Below are positions 25,150-39,404 of a DNA stretch of 64,000 bases, in pieces. Within the stretch, counting starts at the first letter, position 1; the number at the start of each line of letters is the position of its first letter. The notes under the pieces are model-generated. The model saw only the letters and a list, made by a program, of their open reading frames with translations, searched no databases and was not told the DNA's origin. The DNA is from Populus alba (taxonomy: Eukaryota > Streptophyta > Magnoliopsida > Malpighiales > Salicaceae): positions 12,802,333-12,866,332 of the forward strand of contig NC_133293.1 in NCBI RefSeq assembly GCF_005239225.2. The letters run 5' to 3'. The translations under genes and the position numbers were made by a program.

Positions 25150-27554
25150 TTACATGGCATTCTATGTTTTATAATCAAATACCATTACTTGAAATTGATA
25201 ATCAAATACCATTACTTGAAATTGGTCTGAAACTTTAGCTAACAAACAAACTCAAATTTAAAGAGAGAAAAAATGGGGCACTGCCTTTCAATACTTTTTT
25301 TGTATAGACTAACAGCTTACTGCTATCATTATAATTTGAATGCACATTTGCACTTTATTTTTTATATTACCCTTGATCAATGGCTAAACTCACTTGCACC
25401 ATCTAAAGTTAAAAACCTACAAATGAAAAAAAAAAAAAAAAAAAGCCGAGCTCGAGAAAATAAATAAATAAATAAGCAAAACAAAATAACCCCATAAGAG
25501 AGGAAGAGGTAAGAGGAGGAGAGTTTGAATATTTCGTGGGGCCGTGTTGTTAAACTTGCGTTAACGGCAAAAACGGTTTAAAAAGTCAAAGGTAGATATA
25601 TAATAGAGAATCATCAACGCGGTCTTAACTTTATAATATTTTTCTTTTTCTTCTTATTCGACCATGACTAAGAATAAAAATGCAAGAATATTATAGTGAT
25701 TATTTATTAAAATATTTTTATTAAATATTTTATATTTTTTAAAAAATATTTTTTAATCTTAATATATCAAAATAATTTTTAAAAAGTAAGTAAAAATATT
25801 TTAATTTTTTTTTTTAAAAAAAACATCATTCCAAACACGTTTTCAAACAACTTTTTAATTTTTCTATTTTTATTTTGTATAAAAACAAAAGCCTTCAAAA
25901 ATGTGTAATTTAATGGGACGTTATAATTTAAATTTGTAATTTTTCCATTAAACTTCAGATTTAGGTTGGATTTTAAATTAAATTAAATTGAAGTTAATTA
26001 ATATAATATGATTAACTTATCTAGTGAATATATAACCGGTTAAAATCTAATTTGGTTTTTTAAATTTTTATTTAAAGCAATGTTATTTTTTTTTTTTTTA
26101 TAAATAAAATAGCATCATTTTGAATTAACAAAATAATATATCCAACCATTATCTATTCTCTGGATTGAAGCTAAATTTTATAATTTTGAGAAATATCAGG
26201 ATTTTTTTTATTGGTAAAAAAATTAGTAAACGTAAAGGCTAATCATTTATCAGATAATAATATTACCTAATTTACACTTACGTTATATATAAAAAGATAA
26301 AATCTAGAGATGGAATGGGATCTAGGGATGAGTTTTTTGTCCTTTTGACTCAAACCCTTCATTTCCCAACATAAAACGGGGATTCTTTCCATCAAATTAA
26401 GTTAATTTTAGATCATTAAGATATTATAAATAAAGATAGCTAGAAGTAAAACAAGAAAGTTCATGACAATTTCAGAAAATGAATATTGAAAATTTACATC
26501 CCAAATACTCATATTTTAATGTGATATTACTTATGAAAACATCCACAAAATAGTTCTGTACATTTCAAAATCTAAAATGCAGGTGTCCTCATTAAAAATA
26601 ATCGAAGACTGGATAGCTTTATCGATTACTGAAGGAAAAAAAGAAAAAGAAAAAAAGAGGAATCTCTTTTGACTAGTCAGAGTACTTAAATAGTTACATC
26701 TGCATATATTGTAATTCACTGAACTTAATGGACCTTTGATGGTGAAGTATATAAATACCAGAGCCATGAACATATTAAACTGTAAACGAACAAACTCACC
26801 CGTCTGGGACTGCGAGAAAAGAGGGAGGTGGTCTTCCTTGTCTGCTGAAAGGAAGGAGCTTTTTTAATGTACAGTAAGATTGAATGGATTCTATCTTTAA
26901 ATATTCTACTGCCTTCACTCAATCTCTTGCTTCATTGTAAGACCTATTCTTAGCTTCAAGAAATCACGATCCCCTTCTTGTACGCAAGTTTCTCCTTTCA
27001 TCAACACTTACTTTTTCTGTCATCTTTTTCGTTACATCACCTTTTCTTCTGCTCATGCTTATTCCTTTTAGTCCTTGAATTGCTAAAGTTCTGTCCTTTT
27101 TGTTGCATCTGAGAGGGTTCTTTCTTTTGCTCTTTTGTCTTTCCGCTTTTCCTTTCTGGGTTTTCTCTTCTTTTTTTTTTGGTGCGTTTTTAATGCTTAT
27201 AGTTGTGTTTTCCTCAACTGGGTCTTTGCCATTTCTTGTGATTATTGGTCTCTTTGCGTGATCCTATTTGTTTGCCAGTTTTGTTAAAGCCTTACTCCAC
27301 GAAGTTGTCTCTCGGCTCTCGCTCTCGGCCCCCTTTCCCTCATTCTTTATGTTTGCATCCTCTTTTTCTGTAAAGTTTTTTTGGTTGTTTTTGTTATAGT
27401 ACTCACCTTCAAATTTTCCTTGTTTTATTCCAACTACAGTGATTTTTTATTTCAAGGGGAATATAGTGGAGAACAACAGCTTGGTTTTGGGCTTGGAGTT
27501 CCTGAACATTGATTGAGATTTCATCAATTGTTGGCTGTTTTTGAGAATTGGAGG
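25150..27554. other. Gene-free stretch and RINGv gene upstream region
   Basis: Contains a 27-base tandem doublet at about 25171-25224 (ATAATCAAATACCATTACTT twice) and an AT-rich MITE-like block at 25690-25860. The stretch 26900-27554 is C/T-rich and probably the promoter and 5' UTR of the RINGv gene, perhaps with a leader intron. No other gene recognised. Confidence 0.45.
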
Positions 27555-30142
27555 ATGGGGGATCACTTTGTATTGCTGGTGAATCGTTTGATAACTGAAT
27601 CCACCTTAGAAGCTGCAATTGAGAGCAGAAACCTGTCGATGCAAGCCACAGCGTCTGACACAAAAATTGATAAATCTTTCCAGAAACTGGATTTTGGGGA
27701 TATATCAACTCCGAGGAAATTGGTGGAGTGCAGGATATGCCAGGATGAGGATGAAGATTCTAATATGGAGACACCATGTTCTTGTTGTGGTAGTTTGAAG
27801 GTTGGTTAAGCTTTTATTTTCTTATCAATCCAAAAAAAATCATTCATATTAGTGATTTTGGAGAATTATATGTTCTTTTGATGCACATGAGAACGAGTGT
27901 TTGTTAACTGCTAAATATATTTTTGTTACTTTTTTTTTTTATCAACTTTGGAATTCAAGGTTGGTTTCCAACTAGTTTGGAGTGGAAGTCATTAAGTTTG
28001 AAACTTGATGCTTAGGCCTTTCTGGATAATTGTTTCGCCTTTTGGGGAGATAATTATCCACCAGAAGGTTTACCTGCTTTCATCCCAAAAGACCAAACCA
28101 AATATTTTCTTTCCTCGTGTAAGTGGACTGTTTGGTTATTTGGTTTACTGATAATTTGATTCATATAGGCTTCTGGTAATGGTGAGATGCGTCTGAAAAA
28201 CCCTTATCATTGCTCGTGCTTAACTGGCATTTACAGCAGGTCACATCTTATTTGATGCAACATCAAGCCACAAAAACAGTCAATATCATGATCATTATAG
28301 ACATGCCATCCCATCAACATTGACACCCTCCTTATTTTCCTGGAGGAAAATGGAAAGTTTGGTAGATAGCTTATAGCCGAGGCAGTCAAGCATCAATGTT
28401 GATGAAAGTTCTTAAGTTGGGTTGGTTGATCTGAATTTGCATGTTTGGTGTTGAAAAACATACTGAGACGTGCCTAACTTGAGCCAGGTGACCTGAGTTT
28501 TCTTGTTTATAGTTGAAAAGTATACCTAAATAATCTACCCCCAGGGATTTGTTTCTGGGCGTATTCTAGAAGGTGTTTATTTAGTAATTTGATCGTATTC
28601 CTCCCTTACGTTGTCACATTGCTTCTTCTTTTTTCCCCTTTACTGTTTAGCAGTCAAGAAAACTTTAAGGTATTTTCCTGTTTCCAGTAAACAAAGATCA
28701 GTATACTAAATATAAAAAGTTGGGTTGATGTTTGTCTTGTCATCAAACCGGCTTGCAATATCAGAATGTCATATAGATAGAGTATGCATCGGTCTATATA
28801 TGATTTTTGCCAACTGTTCCAGTTTAACATATGTCTCTTTTAAAGTCATTTGACTTGGCCTTCAGTAGTGATCACTTGTAGCTTGCCATGTCTGACTGGT
28901 TCTTCATATTGCAGTATGCTCATCGCAGGTGTATACAGAGGTGGTGTAATGAGAAGGGTAACACTACATGTGAGATATGCCTCCAGGTGTGTTCCGTTCT
29001 TTCATATAGCTTCAATCTAGTTACTATTCTTTGGTTGTAGGGAATCTTCGTAGTTTACAAGATGCTCTAGTCTTTGCCATCAACAAACTGAACCATAATT
29101 TTAATGATAATAAATTGGATTGGTTTCAGGAGTTCAAGCCTGGTTATACAGCACCACCACCCCTGTTCCAAATTGGGTTTCCAATGAACTTGAGGTAATC
29201 TGGAGTGCTTCTTGGTTTTCGTATGAGATCTGTCTAATTGTTTTTCCATTTCACTAGAACCTCAACAATGTGCTCCAACATTTTTATCAGGGGAAATTGG
29301 GAGACGTCTAGAAGGGAGTTAAATGGTCCTCGCTTCATAGCAGTGGTCTCATCTGAACATAACTTCCTGAATACTGACTATTATGAGTATTCAGCCTCAA
29401 CTACAAGAAACACAATCTACTGTCGCTTGATTGCTGTGATTGTAAGTCTCTCTACTTTCTTTGATCAAATTATAGAGGATATTTTCATGGCGAACTTTGA
29501 CATATGAAAGAGACACAACAACATGTTATGGACGTTCATTTCTCAGAAGTTTATGTTCTATTTTATCAGACAATGCTCTTAAATTTTTTTTTTAAGAGAA
29601 ATCTTGTTGCGTCATGGTGTTGTTCTACAATCTGATTACTCGTCTTGTTCTTTTGCAGTTCTTGGTTCTTTTAATTCTAAGGCACACTCTTCCTCTCATT
29701 CTTAATGGAACCAACAATGTCTCATTCCCAGTGTTTATGGTAAAACAAGTCGGATTACTATTTTATTTGGAAAAAACATTGATGAAAATCATGGGTGCAA
29801 AGCATAGGCTTACACTTTCTTGCTCTGTTTGACAGTTGTTATTTCTACGAATTGCTGGGATTATGCTTCCAATCTATGTCATGTTAAAAGCACTAACTGC
29901 TCTCCAGCGTCGCCGCCTCCATCAGGTGAGTTCTGGCCACAGGATACAAACCCTTGCTTCTTTTCTACATTTAAGATAAGATGTTGAGCTGACTGTAGAC
30001 TCAATGCTCATCAACTTTTGGTTTCCTATTTTTTGGTTACGTTGATCATTAGGCGCCTCCAAATTCATCAATTCATTCGTATGATGAAGATGCTGAGCAT
30101 TCAACCCTGCAGCCTCGGCCACATATAATAAATGTTCATTAG
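27555..30142 (+). CDS. RINGv (RING-CH, C4HC3) membrane E3 ubiquitin ligase
   Basis: Exons: 27555-27800, 28915-28986, 29130-29194, 29291-29441, 29659-29739, 29836-29925, 30053-30142; all GT-AG, in phase, giving 264 residues. The RINGv zinc-binding set is complete: Cys59, Cys62, Cys75, Cys77, His85, Cys88, Cys101, Cys104, with exon 1 ending inside the domain. The RING is followed by [10 protein letters not shown], the usual plant RINGv downstream motif. Two hydrophobic segments (about 172-190 and 203-226) separated by a short Asn-rich loop predict a MARCH-like anchor with both ends cytosolic. Such proteins transfer ubiquitin from E2 to membrane-associated targets; the target is unknown. The start at 27555 begins the conserved MGDHFVLLV; an in-frame Met at 27513 is upstream and less likely. 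Its 3' end converges with the QSOX gene. Confidence 0.92.
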
Positions 30143-31997
30143 ACTCCGCCAATCGTCAAGAAACTATTTTGTTTCAAGATAGATGGAGATAGTATCATTG
30201 TCAACTGTAAAAAAAAAAAAAGAAAGATAGATCAAATTTGCAAGGTGCTTTCTCACTGGGAAAAGTTCAATGGGTTCTGGATTCTGAAAGAACGTCTTAT
30301 TGGTGTCAGGGAGATAAACAAACAATGGTTCCCTGGAAAACAACTGTGATTTAGATTCTTAGATATGCATTTTCTTTGCTGCTCCATCTTTTAAATACTC
30401 TGTACAGCCAAATAAGTTCCACTGTATATACAAACACATATATATGAAGAAATTGGAAGTCAAATTATCAACAACTAAATTATACTTGCTCATGTTTCAA
30501 GGCTTGCGGTTTGGTTTTCTAGTAGTTTAGCATGTACACATATCAACGAGAGAACGAAGAAGAAGCTGACATAGCACTTCTACTTAAAATATAAATTGGT
30601 TCTGTTATTTTCGTTCAGTTTGATTGCGGAATCTCTGGATTCATATCTGTAACAGGGAAAACCAAATTAGTTGTTCTTGGGGGACTTGAAAGCTTCCCAA
30701 ATGGGAGCAGTCCGAATTGCGGACACCCATTTTTTTTCCTGCAATTCTGTCTTTTAGGAAAGAACTTCTGCAGTTGGTTATGCTCTTCACTAAAAATCAT
30801 GATGATTTTATAAGATGAGGATTGAGAAACCCACATAACTGGACAAAAACCCCCCATATCACCAATCTTGGGTAGTTTCTTCCAAACTTTTATTAAAGGA
30901 GCAACCAAAGAACTTAAATCCTTGCATTATGCTTCGCGTGCCTGAAATAATCATATGATAACAAGGGACCTTAGATGTGATGATGGAGCCCAAGTTTCAG
31001 TGAAGAATGTCTATAAATATAAATATGCCGATAAGTATATGATTATTTCAGGCACGCGAAGCATAATGCAAGGATTTAAATTGAATGGGCAAGATTGTTC
31101 CACGTCTTAAATTGCCGCTAGAAGTAAAAACTAGTTTGTTCTCTTAGTCTGTTATTTTTGCTTTCCTCTTCCCCTTAAAACTCCAAAATCCGTTCTTTCT
31201 TTTCCATTATTTTTTTGCTTCCCTAACGAGGGCAAGCCTCTCTTTCTATACGTAGCGACTAGAATTTGATGTCCAATCCCTTTGCAATAATACCGCATGA
31301 CTAAACTAGTAACAGTTCGAGTCCCAAGTATAGAAGAGGGCTCGTCCACTGTAAAGAACTATAATTCAACCACATAATTCACAGGGAAAAAATAAGTCCG
31401 ATAGAATATATTTTCACACCAGCTAACGCAGACTCTGAGCTAACACATCGTACTTATGTTCAAAAACTTGACACTGAACTAATCTCTCATGCCAAATGTA
31501 AAATCCAGCGGATGAAAGGGAACGGTCATACCCTTTTAAAACAGCAGATTCAATCTCTTAATAAGTTCCATCCTTTTCCTCAGGAGAAAAAAAAAATCCA
31601 TCCTAAACCGTGGATCATTGCAGTTTTTTAAAGTGAGATAAAAAAAAAAAAAAAAAAACAGAGAGAGATAATGATCGCTTGTAAGACTGAAATTATAATA
31701 TTAATCTGTACAATCCAAAAGCGTGCACGGAGGGAAATTTTCAAAATATGGTACAGAGTAGGACCTCAAAGCAGGTCAGTGAGATTGTAATCTGGATTCC
31801 TATTCAGAGCTGATTGAACCCGACCGGGCACCTTAATGACCGTGTATAGTTTTGTCCTTTTAACTATCTTAGTTCCAGCTTCTCCTTGGCCTGAAATATT
31901 GGGGAAGGAAAACAAATAAGAAAATTCACCTGAACATTTTAAACTTCCGGTTAATACTTTTTATCAAATTTGAAAAAACTTATCGTCCCCATTAATA
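30143..31997. other. Convergent intergenic region between RINGv and QSOX
   Basis: Holds the 3' UTRs of both genes, which converge, plus a perfect inverted repeat at 30914-31079. A GTTCGAGTCCC B-box-like motif lies near 31314, too isolated to call a tRNA or SINE. No coding gene recognised. Confidence 0.5.
30914..31079. repeat. Perfect 43-bp inverted repeat, 80-base loop
   Basis: Arms 30914-30956 and 31037-31079 are exactly complementary over 43 bases; the spacer is 80 bases. The outermost four bases of the arms are TTAA at both ends, and since TTAA is self-complementary they could be a target duplication around 39-bp terminal repeats. RNA from either strand would fold into a long perfect stem. 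It is either a small fold-back element (MITE-like) or a young inverted duplication able to give small RNAs. No sequence similarity to a known microRNA was recognised. Confidence 0.9.
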
Positions 31998-34900
31998 TCA
32001 AATGTTCTTTAAGGAGTGTAGTTGGTGGTAATACTTCCGGGTTTTTTGCTGTGAACGCCAGCAGCAAGCAAGCGCTCCAAATGCACAGCTAGCAAGAGCG
32101 ATTGCCAAAGCAGCCCCCACCGGAACCACAACTGCATTTGTTGAGGCCACTGGATCTACAATAGCCCCATCAGTCACTCCATCCCCAAGATGACCCTTCT
32201 CCTTGTACAAAGATGCAAGTGTTTTGCCATAATAACCAGTCAAGAACTTGTATACTTCATTCATGTCCCAATCTATTTGACTGGTTCCATTTTCTCTCCA
32301 GTTATGAGAGAGGTAACATGAAGGGCAGAGCTGTTTTGGAGGCCAAATAACCTTTGGGAACTTGGGGTCACCGGTTCCTAGAGAAGCTTCTTTTTTCATT
32401 AATCTCTTGTTGACTTTATTATGGGTACTCCACAACCAAAGGGCAAAGTCACGGGATGTGTTGAAAGGGATGGTGACACTGCAAATTGGAACAGCATATA
32501 TAAGTTGGAAGGAGCTTGAGAACCTAAAGCTAACTTATTCTGAGTTGTTTTTACCTTGAACACATTTGATAAAAATGTTGACGACAATCCTCGCAAATAA
32601 AGAAGTTGTGGATAAAATCACATACAGCTCTGAATGCAAACTGGCTCTCTCCATCCTCAATCCTCACAGAGAGTGAATGCAGTAGAACCCAAAAACCACA
32701 GCTGCAAATGAAGAAACAAAATAATGAATCAAGGAAGAATTCGTTAAACAATTCAACTGTAGAGGAATTTTATAACAGTTATAGTTTGTTCCACAAGAGC
32801 AGGGGTTTGGTTTCCATGGTATGAAAAAACACTACTTAAGATGCCAAGTTTTATATTACTGACAACAGATATGCCTTCTTTTGTAAGAGAAGATAAGCCT
32901 CAAGCAGCAACAAATACTAAATACCATCTCATAAACATGTTGATAGAAGCCATCATAAGAATCCACACTCATACGCATGTTTAATGGCACACAAAAAGTA
33001 AAAGCAATTTATGCTCTTTTCCGATCCAAAAAATTAAACTGCCATGCACTTTAAATTTGCTATTTCAGAGGTGAGAGCGGGCTAATGCTTATCAGTAGAA
33101 GGGAATGATTCTTGCATCTGATGGCAAATCTGCATTTTTTTGCCTATGATCTTGGAAAATGTTCAGAAAACTGAAGCAGTGGATCGGTCCTCCATTTCAG
33201 TCATAACAACTAGCAAGTGATGGTACAATGGAGATGATTGGCCTCAGAACATGACAATATATGATTCACATTTATGAACTATACATAGCCTTTCCAAGCA
33301 AGCTGAAGAAATCACTATGAGGAATAATCCAACAGGAACAGATACAAGACTAACAAAAGAATAGGTTAGGCTTAGGTTGGATGCGCCTTGCCATATCAAG
33401 TACTGTAGCACTATTACACATGAACTTGCTGTCTCAAGTGTATGGATAACCGGATAAATTGCTATATCAAAACTTAAAACATTCTAAACAAAGTATTGGT
33501 CCTGTAAAGAATTGAATGAAGGAGAATAGGTTGTTACCTGAAGCCCCTGGTATCATTCTTGCTGCCACGGCAAAACATCTGAGAAAGAACACACAAGGCC
33601 ATTTTAAAATCAATCTAGCAATTTGCAAAGTAACAAGAAACAAGACATGGTTAAACATATGGCACAAACTGGTATAAGCTAACCATAGGAAGAAAAGGCA
33701 GTAACAAAAATCTTCAACAAAATTTAGACATACATCATTGTTTGATCTCACAAACAAATCTTCAGTTTCTCAAAAAAAAAATATCTAAAACTACAAGGAC
33801 TGCACAAAAACTAAATGATTGAAGCTGCATTAGAATGGATTTTTTGAAAATTCACGAACTTGGTTAGCTCTTATTGTATAGATGAATGAGTGCCTTGCAA
33901 ACACAAAAACTACTGAAAAGCTACAGAAACGTTATGATGCAGTCCTCAATATTGAAAGCAATGAATAAAATGATACTATGTTCCACCAAGTTTCACTTGT
34001 TTGAAGCAATGGCTAGAGGGAGAGAAAAAAAAAAGCAGCCCAAACAAAGCATTAACATAGACAATAATATAAAAAAATATGGTGATTTAGCAGAGCAAGT
34101 CCTAGTTCAAAAATTGTCAGCTATCTCACTGAAATTAACTGACTGATATCATTTCCAAACTCATTTATGCAGATGAGTATGCACCCCCATGAAACATAAT
34201 TGTAGATTTGACATCATAATCCATCAGCAAAAACTACATACATTTAAACACAATTCAAAATATCAAAATACATCAGCCAAAACTATATACATGCTACCAC
34301 TGTCAGTTCATGTCAAAACATGCCTAAATAGTTCAATTCAATTACACAACACTTCAGTCCTAAATTGGCTATGGTAGGCTAATGCTTAATATTATCAGAA
34401 GAGAAAAGCACCTACCCAATATCCTCGAGGAACTTCTTTCCCACAAATCTGGAAATTCCCTAGCATGCCCTTGCCATTACTAACTACTTCCTGTTTGTCA
34501 GGTGACCACATATCTGGTGGGCACAAATCATCAAAGTTCACAAGCACTTCTGCACTTCCCTTCCGGCACCTAATACAAATAATCTAGAGTAGATGAACGA
34601 AGTAATTACTGGATTGAGTATGGAAAGTTTCATTCAAAGAAGATGGTCTTTACCTCTTTGAAGGATGATGAACCGCTAAAAGTTGAAGAAATTTAATGAG
34701 TGAAACCCGAGTGTGTTGTTTGATCATCTGCAGAACAAGCATTTAAATCATGAGTGGAGAAAGGAGACAGTGCGAAATGAGTATGTGCCCCCATGAAACA
34801 TAACCAGAGGGGAAATGTCTACCTTGTGTTCGTGTATGATTTCAACAGCAAAGGCTGTAGCCTCCTCAACATCATACACAGCACGTGCAATCTTTCACAA

Positions 34901-37900
34901 GTTGTGCAGGATAGAAGTTAATATATTAAATTAATGAAATTATTGTTAATTAAAATAAAAAAGCAAATCTGAACTATGCAAACAGAAACCTGTCCAGGGT
35001 CTGATGTGTTTGAATGAAGATGCTCATTTTCAAATTTCTCATCGTCCAAGCCATATGAGCTGCAAACAATCATGAAGGTTGTAACAGGGCAAAGGGGTGA
35101 AGCCAACATCCAGTATTACAGAAACAATAAAGCATACATTGCCAAAATTAGAAACTTTTAACAACAGATTTCAATTAAAAAAAAAAGAAGTTAATAAAAA
35201 AACATATGTCAATGCACTATAACAGCCCACTTCTCTGAATAAAAAATAACAAGCACAAGGCACAAGCTGTGGGTGACTCTAGCACATACTGAATCTTCTG
35301 ATTTTACATATTCAAGATAAACCTAAACTATAGTTAAGCACTTATATCACAAAATTAAAAAAAGAATTTATCACATGCATATGTCGCAAACATAATGCAA
35401 TAAAAATATGACATGGAAACATTTTCCTACTAGCAATACCACAGGAAAAAAAAAATCAGCTGACTAAAGGGAATGCATGGAAAATACAATTTTTATCCAA
35501 TTTTTTTTCTACTTACAGAGAAATTTGATACATGACTGTGTTTAATAGGCACGATATTGATAAATTTTAACATCACACACATTTGAAGTAAAGGTATGTA
35601 AATTACAATATGAAGATTTCACTTAAACAAGTGATAGTTAGGAGTATCCCATACCTGCCCAAATGCTTATTGATCCAACTAACCAAACGTTCAGCTGTCC
35701 GTCCATCATCAATCATGCGTATTTCACTCTTCTCTTCTTTAGGTTCCACACCGTGAGATGCAAATTTAGAAGGTGGACCCCAAAATAACATAGGATAAAG
35801 ACTCACAGAAAATTTATCACAGAGTTTATTGTTTATCTGTGCTGCCAAACAAGTTAAAGAAGGACTAATCATCAAGTATCCCATGTATATCAATTGAGAC
35901 TGCAATAGAGCTAAGAGAGCAGAAACTTTACAAACAGAATCATTGATAGGAGAAAGCTAAATCAATAGGGTGATGGGCTCCATTTGTGCCAATATGATCA
36001 ACTACAATCTTTTGCGCAAATCACCAATCATTTGATATACTTGGAACACTATTTTATCAAGTCTAGGTTCTTATAAATTTCATCCTTTCACCACCTTTAG
36101 AAATTTCATAAAACTGCAAATGACTAACAATAAAAGTTTTCAAAGACAAATGAACATATATTTGTCAATTAGAAAAACATACGAGTTTCAAGAGACACTT
36201 GATGAAATGGTCTTCCCAGACCATAGCGATAGTCCATTCAAGATTAGAAAAAAACAATTCTTTAGAAAAGTAAAAAAAAAAGAAGCTTAGTACACAGCAT
36301 TCCAACTTTCAACATGTAACTAGGGTTATGGTAAAGGACACTGTGAGAAGGGATATACAACATTCCAAGGACATGAAAACAAGAATTGGAAAACCAATTA
36401 AAGTATTGCCTTCAAATACATTATCCAGACGTGTTGTAACAAAAGACACTCTTATAATTATTCCGTACAATAAAATACACATATAGCCTTCGTCCTTTTT
36501 CTCTTTTAAATTTGTGCAGATGTAAAGTTTTCCAAAGAAAGTCCAATTTAAGTATTTATGGAAACAAGTAATTTTCTGTGTACTGCAATATAATTTGAAA
36601 GGAGTAGAATAAGACCACAGCATGTATAAAAAAAAATTCAAGAAGACAGTATATATATACCTTCAAAGCACAATCCACCCTTGTCATCAATACAATGCCA
36701 GGATGCACAGCATCAGGCCCATTAAAAAGCCTTGCAACCTTCTCGTAATGGGGCTGAAAATTTGAAGCTCACAGAATAAGAGAAAAAAAAAAACAGCTAA
36801 TTCAAAAAAGTAAGATACAATACCTTATAATTTCTGCAAGCAGGGCACCTGAAAAAGACAGTGATTGCAAATAGAGGAAACAGAGTCATATAACTTAATG
36901 ATATTGTATAAATGAAGACATGAGCAACACATCAATCATATAGAAAATGTAATAACTGGCATTTCACCACACATGTAGAGATGCTTTCTTTTCATGTAGG
37001 GAGAAGGGGTTTTGCAATTAACAAGATATGATACAACAAATAATCTGCATGAGAATATGGTGCTGTATTATTTGATGATTTGACAATTTAATAATTTTTT
37101 GTTGATTGAGTAAAATAGATATCCAATTTATTGTTACACATACAAACAGATTAACCTGGTTTTGAGAATCCAACACATCCAGTAGTAGACAACATAGAAG
37201 AGAACAAACAAAAATTTGGCCAGAAGATACATGATTCTACATGTGTGTGTGTGTGTGTAAAATGAATTAGATAAATGCAGAAAATCTCATATCTATGCCA
37301 AAGATATACTTAATCAGCTTAACAATTTGTTATAGTATAGTTTAAGCAATTAGAATCTTTAATTGTTTAATCGTCCCATGAAATATCAAAATTTCAACAA
37401 AGCCAAATTGACATAAAGGAGAAATCATGGAAAAACAAACACAAAGCCAAATTGACTCACATGGACCACTGGGTAGTGATCATCAGGGAAGTAACAGTAA
37501 ACTGAAAGGAAGATACTTTTGTCCCTCTCAGCTTAAAACATCAGTGCACCAAGTGGTTGTCTCCACTTTAAACCATGAACTGAAGAAGGAATTTTATATC
37601 CCCTTTAAGCTTATAACAGAGGGGCCCAAGGTGGCCTGTGAGAGCTGACTAGCTCAAAAAAACCATCTAGCAGTGGTTCTAGTCTTAGGAATGATAGCCA
37701 AAACAAATAAAGCTTTATTATTGTAAAGTTCTTCTATCATTTCAGACTGCAAATGTTTTTTCAGTTCTGGAAAATCAACACAAATTGATGACATAGTACA
37801 GGCTACATTAGCAACCAGCATAAGCAACATTACTCTATTATACCTTACGATAGACAGTGGATCATGCGGAGAAAATATTTAGGGGGGAGCTTTGAAACAG

Positions 37901-39101
37901 TGACGCAAGATAAGTTATCAAATTTTATATGAGGTTATGAGAACTCAATTCTCTTGGAACAGTTGCTAAATACACAAAGTGATGAATAGTAAGTTGACCC
38001 CAGTGCATTAGCAAGTATCAAAATTAATAATTGTAACAGACATAAAACGTTAATTATATTCATTGCACCACTGCTGTATTCTTTCTATCATTTTCTCAGT
38101 TTCAATACCTTTCTTTAAGCTACTCTATATATGATATTCAACAGTTAATCCATCAAATATAACCAAGATGTTTTATGGAAAGTCTAACAGACACAATACG
38201 AATTGGAACAAGAAACTGATACTATGTGATTAAAACAGATCCAATTGAAAAATCTCACATTTCATGTTTTGTCAAACAGCTGAATTCCAAACTAAATACT
38301 ATATTGGTCAGATAGGGGAAATTCTACAGTGCTTCCATAAATGGGAAGGCATTACAAAAATTTTTATTTTTGCAGTATTCAGTCTCTTTTTTTTCTTTTT
38401 CTTTTTTTTTAGTAAAATCTTCACTGAATTCAGTACATTGAATTCTGCAAACTGAATTGTAGAAGCCAGTATAAAAAAAGAAGACATAACCAACACCTCA
38501 AAGTAACAGCCTTTTCTGCTATAACTGTCTTTCTATTTCCTCGATGGAATATAACTCAGTAAATGATGGAATCTTCTGGTATGATCAAACTAACGAACAC
38601 ATTGCTCCTAAAAAATTGTTGAGCAGAAAAGGTACAGTTTGTATTAAAAGAAATTTTAATCCTTGCACTACTCTCTAGAAGCTTATCACAATTCAGTTCT
38701 TGATTATCCCTCTAGGAAATTCATCTATAGTTCTGTGCTGAAAATCACTGCTTTATTGATTAATACATAAAATAATTTCCTATTTCAAAACTAAAAATTT
38801 TGAAAATTAAACCACTTCATTTGATAAATAAATAAATGTAACAGTTAGGTGGTTTGGGATGGAGGGTAACTGACCAGTTGGCGAAGAACTCAACGATGGC
38901 GTGAGTGGCGGGGGTGTCACGAAGAACAGAATCGAAATTCGTGCTATTCAAATCGACAGCGTAATCAACCACCGCTTTGTTTTCGCCGCTTACAGCTCGG
39001 AGGATCGAACGGGATCCCGACTGAAACGACGCCGCTTCTTTAGAGCTGATTAGCAAAAGCATGATCGCAAAAAGAATCACGCATGCTTCTGACATGGACA
39101 T
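31998..39101 (-). CDS. QSOX: Sulfhydryl oxidase, QSOX type
   Basis: Introduces disulfide bonds into secreted proteins, passing electrons through a thioredoxin domain and an FAD-binding Erv/ALR domain to oxygen. Exons in transcript order: 39101-38875, 36848-36824, 36753-36661, 35836-35655, 35059-34990, 34891-34823, 34727-34654, 34569-34416, 33578-33538, 32701-32555, 32478-31998; all GT-AG, all in phase, 520 residues. It shows a signal peptide (1-24), thioredoxin active site CPAC (77-80), Erv/ALR redox motif CEDC (348-351), FAD-contact WSTHNK region (377-382), distal CPSC (412-415) and a membrane segment (476-500) with a short basic tail. Plant QSOX lacks the second thioredoxin domain of animal forms, as here. 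The 25-nt exon 2 alone encodes the CPAC site. The product should act in the ER, Golgi or cell wall. A second in-frame Met (residue 3) is an equivalent start. Confidence 0.95.
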
Positions 39102-39404
39102 GATAAAATTATTATTGTAAAACAGGAAGAAGAAGCTCTGGTTTTTTCGATATATATGGAAACCCTTTCAGTGATTTTTCCCCCCTGGGGTTTAGAGAAG
39201 GAAGAGGGAGTTGGAGATGTGTTTTTCGTTTTTATTGTGTATGCGTTGTGTATGTGAGAATTTAGAAAGTGGGCAGCAACAGGGTTGTGAGCGTATTTCG
39301 AGAAACGCGGGTCAATTTCCGGCCAAAACCCAAAAGCCAAACAGCTTGCTGATATGTAAATAACATGTGTAAAATTTCATTACCCTGCCATGCTAAGATG
39401 CTGT
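39102..39404 (-). promoter_or_regulatory. QSOX promoter and 5' UTR region
   Basis: Sequence immediately upstream of the QSOX start (minus strand). It is less AT-rich than the DNA beyond 39405 and holds the leader. A TATATATC-like stretch near 39150 is close to the start codon, so the transcription start cannot be fixed by eye. Confidence 0.4.

Noticed and set aside
31300..31335. B-box-like GTTCGAGTCCC
   Set aside because: No A box at the right distance and no cloverleaf; not called as tRNA or SINE.
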